In this document: piece by piece, positions 47,101-58,499 of the stretch
How the letters are laid out: every line of letters begins with the position of its first letter
How positions within the stretch are numbered: position 1 is the stretch's first letter
Source of the DNA: Begonia masoniana
Lineage: Eukaryota; Streptophyta; Magnoliopsida; Cucurbitales; Begoniaceae
Reading direction: 5' to 3'
Length of the DNA stretch: 64,000 bases
Assembly (NCBI GenBank): GCA_022432975.1
Contig: CM039502.1
Span: 19,679,228 to 19,743,227 of the forward strand
Notes under the pieces: generated by a model
The model's database searches: none
Told to the model about the DNA's origin: nothing
Seen by the model: only the letters and a program-made list of their open reading frames with translations
Program-made: the position numbers and the translations under genes

Positions 47101-48629
47101 CGTCAATGTCGGTAATGTTGAGGTCTGAGATTGAGAACTTCGACGTGGAAATTGTGACAGAATTGTCCAGCATGCTTACTAATATTTCTCTTAGACCAAC
47201 GATTTTAGACAAGGTCCGAGAGGCTCAACAGAACGATTCGAAGTGTGAAAGGCATAGAACGAGCATGACATCTGAAGGATTGTCTGATTTTAACCTGACA
47301 GATAATGGAGTATTGAAATTTAGGCACAGGTGGTACGTGCCTGACGATGGTGAGCTGAAAAATGAGATCTTAACTGAGGCACATTCCTCGGCGTATTCAG
47401 TACATCCGGGGAGCACCAAAATGTACAGAGACTTGAGACAACATTTTTGGTGGCCTAATATGAAGAGAGAAATTGCCAGGTATGTAGAAACCTGCCTGAT
47501 TTGCCAACAGGTTAAGGCAGAACATCAAAGGCCAGCTGGAACCCTACAGCCATTGCCTATTCCAGAGTGGAAGTGGGAGCATATATCCACAGATTTTATA
47601 GTTGGGCTCCCGAGAACGACAAAGGGGCACGATGGTATTTGGGTGATAGTGGACCGTTTGACAAAGACGGCTCACTTCCTGCCAGTAAAGATGACCTATT
47701 CTATGGACCAGCTAGCTGAGCTGTACGTACAGGAGATTGTCAGACTACACGGAGTGCCTATCTCTATTGTTTCTGATAGAGATGCTAGATTTACTTCGAA
47801 GTTCTGGAAGAGTTTACATAAGGCAATGGGAACTCAGTTAAATTTTAGCACGGCATTTCATCCTCAAACTGACGGACAGACTGAAAAGACGAATCAGATT
47901 CTCGAAGATATGCTTAGAGCTTGCGTGCTAGAGTTTCAGGGCTCGTGGAGCCGATATCTGCCATTGATTGAGTTTTCATACAATAACAGCTTCCAGGCTA
48001 CGATTGGCATGGCTCCGTATGAGGCGCTGTATGGTCGAAAATGCAGGTCTCCACTATATTGGGATGAGGTAGGCGAAGCTAGCATTGTTGGCCCAGATAT
48101 TTTACAACAAACAGCGGAGAAAATCGCTGTTATTCGACAACGCATAGAGATTGCACAAAGCCGCCAAAAGAGTTATGCTGACACCAGGCGGAGAGAATTG
48201 CAGTTTAAGGAGGGTGACGAGGTGTATTTAAAAATTTCTCCGTTCAAAGGCGTTATGCGATTTGGAAGACGAGGCAAGTTGAATCCTCGTTTTGTCGGAC
48301 CTTTTCCTATTTTGAAGAGGATTGGAACAATGGCATACAGGTTACAACTCCCGGCATCTATGGAAGGTATTCACGATGTGTTCCACGTGTCTATGCTCAG
48401 AAAATGCGTGCGTAATCCATCACACGTCGTTGAAACAAGGGAGATTGAAGTACAACCAACGCTGACCTACGAGGAAAGGCCAGTACGAATCCTGGAGTCT
48501 TCTATCAAAGTATTGCGGAACAGGGAGATTCCTCTAGTAAAAGTTTTGTGGAGGAACCATGATGTAGAAGAAGCTACTTGGGAGAGACAACAGGATATGA
48601 TGTTGAGGTATCCTGATCTATTTGTATAA
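44166..48629 (+). CDS. gag-pol: Intact Ty3/gypsy (Tekay-like) Gag-Pol polyprotein, 1487 aa
   Basis: A single uninterrupted frame for all proteins of an autonomous retrotransposon, which copies its RNA into DNA in cytoplasmic particles and integrates it into the nuclear genome. Order: heptad-like polar N-terminus (1-55); gag core (about 65-235); CCHC knuckle [14 protein letters not shown] (310-323) preceded by a second Cys-rich stretch CPKC; protease DTGATHSF (Asp376); RT with FIDD (Asp713/714); RNase H Asp860, Glu897, Asp922; integrase HHCC, then Asp1143, Asp1204, Glu1240 (D-D-35-E spacing); GPF motif; chromodomain-like tail ending YPDLFV. The ATG matches the start of related gags. Oddities: FIDDIPVY has proline where the relatives have leucine, and [11 protein letters not shown] differs from the usual [10 protein letters not shown], so full activity is uncertain. 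LTRs, PBS, PPT and TSDs are all present. Confidence 0.95.
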   Translation: MVRGKDARDDALDRLTDLLDRQAQHMDRQARQIEDLVNENRENQRENQKARDIVVPNGQSMERLQKLRPPIFNGQSTDPSIAEEWVRKMEDMMAYAKVDNAEKVECATFHLELDARTWWDSIKVTTDVSLMRWDRFKTVFFDKYFSRTVRAAKRAEFTQLKQTGTVAEYIKKFEALSKFAPRLVSDNEEKVHQFMDGIDREIWKNVIVSGIMDVPYEEIAARALEFEAAELTCVKPREPAKGFFREIQPQVRNRGWQPRGQQQQRGVKRPHEGGNDKGKGKLVQGAAQKPVCPKCQKKHFGECRVGTNSCYRCGEVGHYAMNCPLLNRKQPGKDQRRVMPRIFAFIEPGDVDDEAQPSVIAGTILVMGVLVFSLIDTGATHSFISTACMGRLGLVSELAECEYRVMLPSGANMQSDQVFQGNVVSVGNNTLYARLIVMGIEVYDLILGMDWLARHCATIDCGSGMVTFCPPNKVEFTFQAMNRLSGLPTSYSMIAKEQFKDGCSIFVAMVVDTRLLDKLKPDDLPVFKEFSGIFLDDLPGLPPDREIEFVIDVYPGSAPVSKNAYRLAPAELKELKSQLEELLDKGFIRPSFSPWGAPVLFVKKKDGTLRMCIDYRELNKLTVKNKYPLPRIDDLFDQLQGARVFSRIDLRSGYYQLKVRKEDIEKTAFRMRYGHYEFLLMSFGLTNAPAAFMDMMNRVFKEYLDRFVVVFIDDIPVYSKTKEEHEEHLRIVLRTSCQHQLYPKFSKCEFWLDQVSFLGLIISQEGISVDPAKIEVVKQWPQPKNVREGRGFLGLARYYRKFIEGFSKIAVPLSRLTRKNERFLWSPACEKSFVELKQRLTTAPVLTLPVEGDKFSIYCDASGIGLGCVLMQEGKVVAYASRQLKPYEQNYPTHDLELAAVVFALKIWRHYLYGQQCKVFSDHKSLKYLFTQKELNMRQRRWLEFVKDYDFKIKYHPGKANKVADALSRVPTTSQPLLASMSVMLRSEIENFDVEIVTELSSMLTNISLRPTILDKVREAQQNDSKCERHRTSMTSEGLSDFNLTDNGVLKFRHRWYVPDDGELKNEILTEAHSSAYSVHPGSTKMYRDLRQHFWWPNMKREIARYVETCLICQQVKAEHQRPAGTLQPLPIPEWKWEHISTDFIVGLPRTTKGHDGIWVIVDRLTKTAHFLPVKMTYSMDQLAELYVQEIVRLHGVPISIVSDRDARFTSKFWKSLHKAMGTQLNFSTAFHPQTDGQTEKTNQILEDMLRACVLEFQGSWSRYLPLIEFSYNNSFQATIGMAPYEALYGRKCRSPLYWDEVGEASIVGPDILQQTAEKIAVIRQRIEIAQSRQKSYADTRRRELQFKEGDEVYLKISPFKGVMRFGRRGKLNPRFVGPFPILKRIGTMAYRLQLPASMEGIHDVFHVSMLRKCVRNPSHVVETREIEVQPTLTYEERPVRILESSIKVLRNREIPLVKVLWRNHDVEEATWERQQDMMLRYPDLFV

Positions 48630-48639
48630 TCAAATTTTG

Positions 48640-48669
48640 GGGACAAAATTTCAATTAAGGTAGATGGAT
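48640..48669 (+). promoter_or_regulatory. Polypurine tract region of the autonomous element
   Basis: GGGGACAAAATTTC, then AAGGTAGATGGAT directly before the 3' LTR; the purine-rich AAGGTAGATGGA is the likely plus-strand primer. Confidence 0.7.
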
Positions 48670-51061
48670 TGTAATACCCGACTTTACGGGAATTATTTCT
48701 ATTCTAATATATACGGTCATTTTGTAAATACGCCAGATTAAGTCCGTTTTGCAGACGGAAAGTTTTAACGAAGCCGTAATAATAAATTAGAATTTTGGGT
48801 GAAATATGAGAATTTTGGATAATCGGATCGTTAGATAAATAACGAGTTAATTGGAAAGAGAAATTGAAGTTAATTAGGAGGACAATTTAGTCATTTGCCA
48901 AACCAACTTTTATTTAAATATCACAATTCCTTCATTTTTCAAACACTTCAACGAAAATTCTATTTTCTCTCCTCCTCCACGCGATTTCTCTTCCTCCTCC
49001 GACGACTTCTTCATTCCGGCAGCGATTGCCTTCCTCCAGCTACTCGATCCATCACGTGTTCGCTCCGTCTTCGCTCTCTAGGTAAGGCTCTAAGCTTTCA
49101 GAACTTTAGATAGCGATTTTTAGGGTTTAAAACGATTAGGGTTCGTTAGGGTTTTCGTTGAAAACGTGAATCGGTGTTTGAAATTTATAGGTTGAGCTTA
49201 GTTACGCCTCTAATAGACGTATTGATTATTATTGGAGCTTAGTTCATCGATTGTGTTGAAGTATAATTGAAATTTGGATATGTTGGAGCTTAAAAACCTC
49301 CATTTATGGAGTTTGGTGATTCTCGAACGCGAGTTGCTCGACGAAATGCCTCAACGAACTAAAAATAGAGTTGAGGAGAATTTTCTATAGATAGGGGTTA
49401 GCAATTTTGGAGTTTGGTGATTTAGACTCGATTTAATACGTATATTGTGAAATGTTATAGGTGAACAAGCATTTGTGGACGAAGCTCGGTGAACAACAGA
49501 CGCGAGGTAAGTCTCTGTGACTTGTTTGGCCATCTAGGCCTACACCGTACGAATTTAGTCGATCGAGGATATTTGAGATGCATTTGGGTAGTTTGGAACG
49601 GGTAGTTAGAATTACGTTTTGTTAAGCCGTTAATTGTTAGTTTAATATTGTATGTTTTTATTTGCTTTAATTATTGTATTGAGCACGTTCATTCATCGTT
49701 TTCTAAGCACGCATGCAAAATGAATTTCAAAGCGTTTTACACAGAAAAAAGGTAAACAAAGTACGTAATTGAACAACAGAGATAGTCACGCCGGGTGCGG
49801 TGGTTCAGGCATGGCTGTCGAAGGAAGCATGCTTTCCTCTCGTGTTAGATCCGAGGGGCTATCCAATCGCGGGATGTGCCGCTCCTATCTAACGAGAGTG
49901 AAGCCCCGGGTGACACATAGACACAGAAACAAAGAAACAAAGAAATGAAAAGAATGCAGAGTTTCAAAAGAACATAGCATAGCATAGCATACATTTGCAT
50001 TCACTTAGATTTACTGAGCCTCTAGCTCACGTGTTTAATTCTATGGTGTAGGAGACATTGAGACAGGTGAGGAAGACGTCCCTCCGCCTGAAATATGAGC
50101 AGATTGAAGGAGGAGGCCCGTGGGAGTGCGCTGGCAGTCGGAGCGTTATTTTGACCCGTGGGGACGTACATAGGTATTTTGGGTTAGACATGATAGAAAT
50201 TGTTAGAATATTATAGGATGTTGGAATCTGGTTAAGTAGTATAAAATATTTTGTGAATTGGATGTATTTTGTAAATGTTTTACCGATTTCAAAAACAGGA
50301 GGATATGTTACACTTTTAAACGGAACCACGCGGTTCGTTTTTACGAAATTGATTGTATTTGAGTCGGGAAATGGGTGGATGATAGTATGTGCGACGTATA
50401 TGTGTAGACGTGTGTTTGTTAAAGGTATGTAAAAGAATGCGATGAAGGAATGAGAAAAGAGACGAATGCAGTGTGTTGAGTTGTGAGTGTGTAGTGTGAA
50501 GTGCAGGGAGTGAGGAACGAAGGAAACAGGGGAAAGGGAGAAAAGGAGGGAGGCGACGGGTCGCTGAAAGAAAGGAGTTGGATCGCAGAACTCTCTGGTT
50601 TTCCAGAGGGTTCGGCAAACGTACGCGGGAGGAGTGGCGTACGGTCGGTTTGAGGGTCGGATTTCACGTTCTGGAAACAGAACGTGAACCGACCGAACGC
50701 TTGAAGATGAGCGTTCGGGCGGCTGTGTGAGGGGCGCCCGAACACAAGTCTTCATGCGTTCGGTCGCCTGTGCTTTTCAAGTCAGAATTGCCTTTCCTGC
50801 CCCTCCCCGGTTTCGATAGCCTGTTTGCTGCACATGACCGATGCATTTTTAGTCATTTTTTTATGGTTTTTGAGTATTGTTTTATTTGTTTTAAGTTTTA
50901 ATTTAATTGCTCTAATTATATCCAATTGGTTTTAAATTTGCCAAAAGATTTTAACGAGTTTTAATTCCGCCTAAACGTTTGAAAGATCAAATTGAGGATT
51001 TGTAATCGAAAAAGAAAAATACTTTACGGAAATTTAAGGGAATAACTTAAGGGTCGTTACA
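48670..51061 (+). mobile_element. 3' LTR of the autonomous element (2392 bp)
   Basis: Same length and nearly the same sequence as 41611-44002. Mini-exon acceptor TTATAG|GTGAAC and donor 49507; clamp conserved. Followed by target copy TTTAA at 51062-51066. Minus-strand open frames here (for example 50027-50755) are antisense to the LTR and have no family features. Confidence 0.95.
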
Positions 51062-51066
51062 TTTAA

Positions 51067-51696
51067 AATGTGTTTTGAGTCGTTAAACGAGGGATTTGTA
51101 AAGTGTGAATTGTATGTCGGGGGGGGGGGGGGGGGGGGGAGGTTATGTTGAAGATTGTTATGAATGAATAGAAGAGGAATGAAGAAAATGGTTAAGTATT
51201 AAGTTGTTATGCAGGGGAAATGAAGGAAGAAGAGAAGAAAAGAGAGGGATGAAAGTCCTCTTGAAATTCAGATTCCAGAGGACTTGGCGATCGATCGCCA
51301 GGGAGGGCGATCGTTCGCCCCCTTTTTGTCACGCCTTGGAAGAAATTCTAGGGCGTGTGCCGAGCGATCGCTGGGCAAAATATGTGATCGCCTGTTTTGG
51401 GCGATCGATCGCCCCTAAGTTTGTTTCAACAGGCCATCGATCGCCTGTTTTGGGCGATCGATCGCCCCTAATTTTCACAGGACAATTGTCCCTTCTGCCC
51501 TTTTGTTCTCTGCCGATTGTTTTTAAGTTTTAATTATATTTTCTTTCAATTGTTTTAAAGTTTTATTAAAAGGTTTTCAAAATAGATTCGAAGGTTTTTA
51601 ACAATTTAGTTTCCGATTTAAATTCCGCTTAATTGTTGCAAGGTTATAAAGATAAAAAAAAATACGAAAATTAGGATATGGGTAAGGGTCGCTACA
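51067..51696 (+). mobile_element. F2 LTR, copy 4, right part
   Basis: Continuation of 39758-41610. It starts at the point matching copy 1 AATGCATTTTGAG and ends GTCGCTACA. A run of 21 G at 51119-51139 compares with 10 and 18 in the other copies. The CCTCTGG/CCAGAGG hairpin has decayed (CCTCTTGAAATTCAGATTCCAGAGG). Confidence 0.88.
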
Positions 51697-51701
51697 ATGT
51701 A

Positions 51702-51991
51702 GGTTATTACTGCCTTCATCCATGGACGAGATTTACAATGTCTTTCACGTATCAATGTTGCGGAAATGCATACAGGATCCGACACATGTTTTGGAACCGG
51801 TGAACATTGAAATTCTACCAACTTTAGCATGTGAAGAAATACCAGTGCAAATTCTCGATTCTTCAGTAATGATGTTACGGAACAAGGAGGTTCCATTGGT
51901 TAAGGTGTTATGGAGAAATCATGACATTGAGGAAGCCACATGGGAGAGACCACAAGATATGATGGACAAGTATCCGGAACTATTCGTTTAA
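51702..51991 (+). pseudogene. pol C-terminal end: chromodomain-like tail
   Basis: The final ~95 residues of the pol interrupted at 27268, in the frame restored by the target-site copy: LLLPSSMDEIYNVFHVSML, then VQILDSSVMMLRNKEVPLVKVLW, EEATWERPQDMMDKYPELFV and stop. This chromodomain-type tail marks chromoviruses of the Tekay/Del kind and is thought to steer integration to marked chromatin. The piece itself is intact, but the gene is not. Confidence 0.9.
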
Positions 51992-52017
51992 GCAATTTTT
52001 GAGGACAAAAATATTGT

Positions 52018-52032
52018 TTAAGGAGGGTAGGA
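52018..52032 (+). promoter_or_regulatory. Polypurine tract before 3' LTR
   Basis: TTTAAGGAGGGTAGGA immediately precedes the LTR start, after the GAGGACAAAAAT motif typical of these elements. Confidence 0.75.
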
Positions 52033-52769
52033 TGTAACAACTAGCACCTTAGTCAGGTAATTATCCCGCGATTATTATGGTGTGAATTATGTAATAAAGA
52101 AATTATAAATGAAAGTAGGTTTAATGGCAAGGATTGTAATTAATGTAAGCTGGTTCGATATAAATAGGAAGAGGAAAGCATAAAATCTCATTTAAACTCT
52201 CCTGTAGCCGACTTTCCTCTTCTTGCGATTTCCTCCTTCGACAACCGATTCCTTCCTTCTCTTTCTTCGACGATTCAAGCTCAAGTAAGGTTTAGGCGAT
52301 TTATTCAATAAGCCTTTGATTTAGGGTGATTACTGATTGGTGTTTAAAGACTTAGAATCGGACAATGCTTGAATAATGACAGTATTTTGAGTCTTCTATA
52401 TTGGCATTGGTATAGAATCCTAGACGTTGTCGACGTTTTAGTTGAGAGTCTAAAATCTATATGAATCTGGCAGTTTAGGCGATGATGCCATTAATGTTTT
52501 GAAAGTTAAGCTCTGCACACTAAGTGCTCAGCGAAATGCCTTAGAGGTTCAAGCTAGAATCTAGGATGATTTCTTTAGCTAAGATTTTACCAGCTCTGAG
52601 TTTAGATTATTCAGGACATATTTAACATTGAAGTGTGAAATGTCCTAGGTGGAAAAGGAGTCAAGTGAAGGCATGACATAGCAAAGGAATCCAGGTAAGT
52701 GAGTGCGTTAAGATTTCCGGCCATTAGGGCTCTACATCACAAGGGCACTAGGTTAAGCTTGTTATTGAC
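52033..52769 (+). mobile_element. 3' LTR (type C) of the old pol element, truncated
   Basis: TGTAACAACTAGC start right after the polypurine tract. TATA box TATAAATAG 52159-52167; mini-exon 52649-52694 (46 nt) with donor CCAG|GTAAGT. It is cut at 52769 by the minus-strand LTR of the next element, so its intron-like part is incomplete. Confidence 0.85.
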
Positions 52770-55269
52770 TGTCACGGCCCTGTTAAGGGCCGAGACTAAT
52801 TCATATTTTCGTGGAACTTTCACTCTAAATATTCTCTCTATTCATTTTTTTTAAGGAACTTTAAACCATCGTCATATTTGACAAAACTAACTCTTCAACA
52901 CTCGACTCATCCATAAAACTGTCGGCATAAATAGTTGCAGAGCCGGGTGACTAAACTCAGACATTGATTTCCTAACATGATTGGGCAAAAAGAAGGTGCC
53001 CTCAGACCTCACGATTTCATCGTTCGCGGGTTGCATGGATTTACAGACATCCACCGATCAACATGTGTATCCCACGTGCCACATTAAACCTAATCCGATC
53101 GCTAAATGACAAAACTCATATACACTCATCCGATAGAATAAACAACATCAACCGATGGAAGACATCATCCGATGGAAGACATCATCCGATAGAAGACATC
53201 ATCCGATAGAATAAACAACATCATCCGATCACAAACGACAAAGTTTAAACTACTCCTGCCGATGACGTCAGCCGGATGATTTACTCATCCGATTAAGACT
53301 CCATCCGATCGCTAGACGACAAAACCTATATACACTCATCCGAAAAAATAAACAACATCATTCGATCACAAACGACAAAGTTTAAACTACTCCTGCCGAT
53401 GACGTCAGCCGGATGATTTACTCATCCGATCAAAACAGTACTACTCACATCATCCGATTACTCATCTTTATTCACATCATCCGATAGACTTTACCCTAAA
53501 GACAGGAAATCTTAACTTATTGGACGACTTCTACTGATAGAAAACATCCATCGGTGGGCAAACACCTTTGACATTTACCCATAGAGGACATCCAAATTTT
53601 TCACACACTGTCATCATGACAATATAATCCTGCTCTGACTTAAACATAAACTCAATTTGAGTATACATAGCGGAAGGCTTCATTAAAACAGACCATCACA
53701 TATATATAAATTCTCAAAATCATTCTCGAGCTCAGAAGCTAAAACAGGCAATATTTAAAAATTTAACACTCTTAAGAGAAACCCCATCCTACTTAGAAAT
53801 TGTATCAGTCATATTCTAGTATCTAATGACAAGAGAAAACTCATCCTATTTTAACCTCAGTTTTCGTAATCCTTACTAACATCACATGAGCAGTAACCAC
53901 GGGTCATAATCACCTCTTCCAGCCATTCACTGTCACCCTGAGCACATCCAACAACCAGCCTTAAACTTCCTCATTGAATTTGGAATCCTCACCAGTAAAT
54001 TCTTCACCTACATCATAAGGTTTAAACTATAAGCCTAATGCTTAGTAAGGAATGCGATGCTAACACATATGCATGGATGCACAATTTAAAGAAACGCATG
54101 CTCATGAATCTTTCTTGGTCTTGTTCATATTCATCGTTCATATTCATCATTTACATTGTATGGATTAAGAGAGGATTTGTGCCGGTAAAGGGGGTTCGAC
54201 AGTGAAAGTGTACATAGTCCCTTGCGGGTCGTATTCTTGGTCCCTCTTTTGGACAGTGACATACGTCAAACAGCCCCCAACCCTCTCATAATCCATGTTG
54301 CATAAGTTTCTTGTTCATATTTTATTCATGAGAGAAAACATGCACTTAAAACATTTTCATATGCTAGAGAAACATTCGTGATGTATGAGTAGGGATACCC
54401 TTGGTTCATCATTCTACTGAACAGGTCACACATCTAACAAGGGTCATTCTTTCAGTTCAAGTATTATAACCAACAGACAAAAGCTCAGATAACTTTTAAA
54501 CGTCGAAAAACAACTTCTAACTAGTACCCCTGTGATATAGGGCCCTAATGGCCGGGCAATCCCACACATTCACTTACCTGGTTTCCTTAGCAAATGGAGC
54601 AATTCTCTGCAATCTTTTTCACCTAGAACATTCCACATTACAGAGTTAAACAAAATCTTAAAAGTCCTAACCAATAGTTATCCTAGAATCTAACACATTT
54701 GTACTTCTAGGTTTTCTAGTCAGCACCTTGTGTGCGTGGATTCAGTTTCCAGATCCTAAATAATCAGATTCAACCTAGTAGCTGTACACAGTCTATTATC
54801 TTAATGTCCAGATTCGAATCGGAAATGCCATTACTAAATGCAGATTAAAATGTCACTAAAATAACTCTGCCATTAAAGGATCCGAAACTACAGAGCGTAG
54901 CTGAAAAAAAAGAGCTCAAAATGGTTAACCAGCAACTACATTGTCGAGTCTTACCTAGGGTGTGAATTCGTCGGGGTGGAGACTGAAGAATCGGTCGCCG
55001 AAAGGAGCTGTAGCTGGCTGAGAGAGAGAGCTCTGGAGAAGAGAGAAATCGCCGAGAGTGAATGTGTCGGCTACAGTGAGGTTTTAGTGAGGTTTAAGGT
55101 TTCCATTTTCTATTTATACCAATTGCAATCCCTCATAATTACCATTCTGCCACCACACAATTAGCAATCAAATAAGCCTTGACATTAAATTCAAATCAAA
55201 GGAAAAAAAATAAAGGTGACAGTTAATTCGGTTAAGAAGATCACCTGGACGGGATTTTCGGGTGTTACA
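52770..55269 (-). mobile_element. 3' LTR of a minus-strand Tekay-like element (2500 bp)
   Basis: On the minus strand it starts TGTAACACCCG at 55269 and ends CCGTGACA at 52770. TATA box TATAAATAG is the complement of 55110-55118. Mini-exon 54578-54622 (45 nt), intron-like 54008-54577; the donor arm CCTATATCACAGG still pairs with CCTTATGATGTAGG through wobbles. Inner stem 54160-54174 / 54282-54296 (14 of 15). 53040-53620 is full of reversed CATCCGAT motifs, two TGACGTCA (53263, 53400) and diverged 61-bp-type units. Confidence 0.9.
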
Positions 55270-55283
55270 TCCACCCCTCCTTA
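55270..55283 (-). promoter_or_regulatory. Polypurine tract, minus strand
   Basis: AAGGAGGGGTGGAT on the minus strand, directly before the 3' LTR. Confidence 0.8.
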
Positions 55284-55310
55284 AACAAAATTTTCGTCCT
55301 CGAAAATTGC

Positions 55311-58300
55311 TCAAACAAAGAGCTCTGGATACCTATCCTGCATATCCTGCTGCCGCTCCCAGGTAGCTTCTTCAATACATTGCTTCATCCACAAGACTTT
55401 TACTGGTGGGATCTTTTTGTTCTGCAGAGTCTTAGTTATAGATTCCATAATCCTTACAGGTTACTCTTCATACATTATCGTCGGCTCGATATCGATTTCA
55501 GTTGGTTCAACAACATGCGTCGGATCACGTATACATTTCCTTAACATTGACACATGAAAGACATTATGAACCTTTTCCAATGATGGTGGCAATTGCAGTT
55601 TGTAAGCTGTACCACCAATCCTTGTCAAGACAGGGAATGGTCCAATAAATCGCGGATTAAGCTTTCCCTTCTTGCCAAATCTTAAAACTCCCTTGAATGG
55701 TGAAACTTTTCAGAAAACTTCATCTCCGACAGCAAACTCAAGGTCTCTCCTTCTTTGGTCTGCATAACTCTTCTGTCGACTTTGAGCAGTCGTCATCCTC
55801 CTCCTAATAATGGCAATCTTATTGACATCTGCTGTAAAATCTCGAGTCCCAGGAGTTTTGCTTCACCAACTTCGTCCCAATATAAAGGTGATCTACATTT
55901 TCTGCCATACAGTGCTTCATACGGTGTCATACCAATGGTGGACTGGTAACTGTTGTTGTAGGAGAATTCAACCAAGGGCAGATGTCGGCTCCAAGATGTC
56001 TAGAAATCTAGCACACACGCTCTCAACATATCCTCGAGTATCTGAATAGTCCTCTCAGATTGTCCATCGGTTTGCGGGTGGAAAGCTGTGCTAAAGGATA
56101 ACTTTGTACCTAGCGTGCCTTGTAAACTTTTCCAAAAGCGTGAGGTGAACCTGGGATCACGATCGAAGAAAATAGACACTTGAATACCATGTAATCTGAT
56201 GATTTCTTGAACATGAATATTAGCTAGCTGGCCCATCGTGTAGGTTGTCCTTACTGGTAGGAAATGAGCTGATTTTGTCATCCTGTCAATTATAACCCAA
56301 ATGCTATCATGACCTTTAGTTGTCTTAGGCAGTCCGACAACAAAATCAATAGTGATGTGTTCCCACTTACACTCGGGGATCGGTAAGGGTTGAAGGGTAC
56401 CCCCTAGACGTTGATGCTCTGCCTTAACTTGTTGGCAAACCACATGATTCCACATATTTGGCAACATCCCTCTTCAAGTTTGGCCACTAGTAAACTAACT
56501 TCAAGTCTCGATACATCTTGGTGCTACCAGGATGTACAGAAAATGAGGACGAGTGTGCCTTGGCCAAAATCATCTTATGTAATTCGTCATCACTCGGGAT
56601 GTACCATCGTACCATCCTTGGATAGACTAAACTCAGAGGAGGCATCCTTTAACTTGCTCATCACACTACTATTCTCTTTCGAGTCCTTTTGTTGTGCTTC
56701 TTTGATCCTATCCAAGATGGTTGGTTGAATAGTTACTTCTGCAAGTAATTCAGGCAATTCAAAAACTATTTCCAATTCAAACTTCTGAACTTCCGTCCTC
56801 AAAGGTGTAGACATGGTTGACATTGCTGGCTGCATTGTCATCGACATCCTACTCAATGCGTCAGCTACAGGATTAGCCTTACCCGGGTGATACTTGATCT
56901 CAAAGTCATAATCCTTGACAAACTCCAACCAACGTCTTTGCCTCATGTTCAATTCTTTTTGAGTTAAAATGTACTTCAGGCTTTTATGGTCAGAAAACAC
57001 CTCACACTATTGACCATACAAATAATGTCTCCAAATCTTCAAAAGCAAAAACAATAGCAGCTAATTCCAAATCATGAGTGGGGTAATTCTGCTCATAACT
57101 CTTCAGCTGTTTGGAGGCATACGCCACAACCTTGCCTTCTTGCATCAAAACACATCCCAGTCCAACTTTGGATGCATCACAGTAAACACTAAACTTCCCT
57201 TCTTCAGTTGGGAGAGTCAATAGAGGGGCTGTCGTCAACTTCAGCTTAAGTGTCTGGAAGCTATCTTCACAAGTTTCAGTCCAAAAGTATTTGGTGTCCT
57301 TCTTTGTTAAATTAGTTAAAGGCTTAGCTATCATAGAGAATCCCTTAATGAACTTTCTATAATAGCCTGCCAGACCAAGGAAACTACGGACTTCACTGAC
57401 ATTCCTTGGCTGTGGCCAGTCCTTAACAGCCTGAATCTTGGTTGGATCTATTGATATGCCCTCAGTAGAGATGACATGGACTAAGAAATTGACCTTATCC
57501 AACCAGAACTCACATTTGGACAACTTGGCATAGAGTTGCTGCTGTCTTAATGTCGTCAAAACCACTCTTAAATGCTCTGCATGGTCAGCTTCAGTCCGTG
57601 TGTAAATTAAGATATCGTCTATGAACACAATTACAAACTTGTCCAAGTACTCTCGGAACACCCGATTCATCAAATCCATAAAAGCTGTAGGCACATTTGT
57701 CAATCCAAACGACATTACAAGAAATTCATAGTGTCCATAGCAGGTTCTAAACGCTGTCTTTGGTATATCTCCCTCTTTAACCTTCAGTTGGTAGTAATCT
57801 GAACGTAAGTCAATCTTTGAAAACACCTTAGCTCCTTGTAGTTGGTCAAACAGATCATCAATTCGGGGTAAAGGATATTTATTCTTAATTGTCAACTTGT
57901 GTAGCTCTCTATAGTCTATGCACATTCTAAGAGAACCATCTTTCTTCTTAACGAATAAAACAGGTGCACCCAAGGGAGAACTACTAGGGCGTATAAATCC
58001 CTTGTCTACTAATTCCTGTAGTTGGATTTTTAATTCTTTCAACTCAACAGGTGTCATGCGGTAGGGGTTCTTAGACACAGGTAATGCCTCGGGGTATGTA
58101 TCAACTACAAACTCAATTTCTCTATCCGGTGGCAACCTAGGAAAGTCATCCAAGAATGCCTCTGGAAACTCTTGGACTATGGGAATATCTTGCAGTTCTA
58201 CCCTACTTTTCACCCGATCATCAATTACACTAGCTAGAAAACTTTCACAACCCTCTTTCAACAACCGCTGGGTTTCTAGTGTGGATACAATCGGCATTTT

Positions 58301-58465
58301 ACTTATCTTGGGAATAGCTTGGAAGAAATACCAATCGCCATTCGGGGGTCGGAACTCAACTAATCCAGACCTACAGCTTATCGTGGCATGATGTCTGAAT
58401 AACCAAACCATTCCTTGTATAACTTCGTATCCCTTCATGTCAATTACGATCAATTCTACATACAA
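55311..58465 (-). pseudogene. pol, minus strand, frameshifted and lacking the protease core
   Basis: Reads from the end of protease ([22 protein letters not shown]) through RT ([31 protein letters not shown]), RNase H ([16 protein letters not shown]), then a frameshift near 57000 and RNase H again ([11 protein letters not shown]). Integrase is broken near 56470-56600, where part of the HHCC zone shifts; its core follows (IDFVVGLP, FDRDPRFTSRFW, HPQTDGQSE), with further shifts near 56000 and 55800. The end, [20 protein letters not shown], stops at 55311-55313. An upstream deletion has removed the catalytic DTG of protease. Confidence 0.88.
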
Positions 58466-58499
58466 CTTCTTATCTCTAAGGTCACAATATCACCTTTTA

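Noticed and set aside
49351..49533. 60-codon minus frame repeated in both F3 LTRs (also 42292-42474)
   Set aside because: Short, antisense to the predicted intron 1, mini-exon and donor 2 region, and present only because the two LTRs are near-identical.
50027..50846. Minus-strand open frames of up to 242 codons in the F3 3' LTR
   Set aside because: Antisense to an LTR, C/S/P-rich low-information protein, with shorter disrupted versions in the 5' LTR; no domain.
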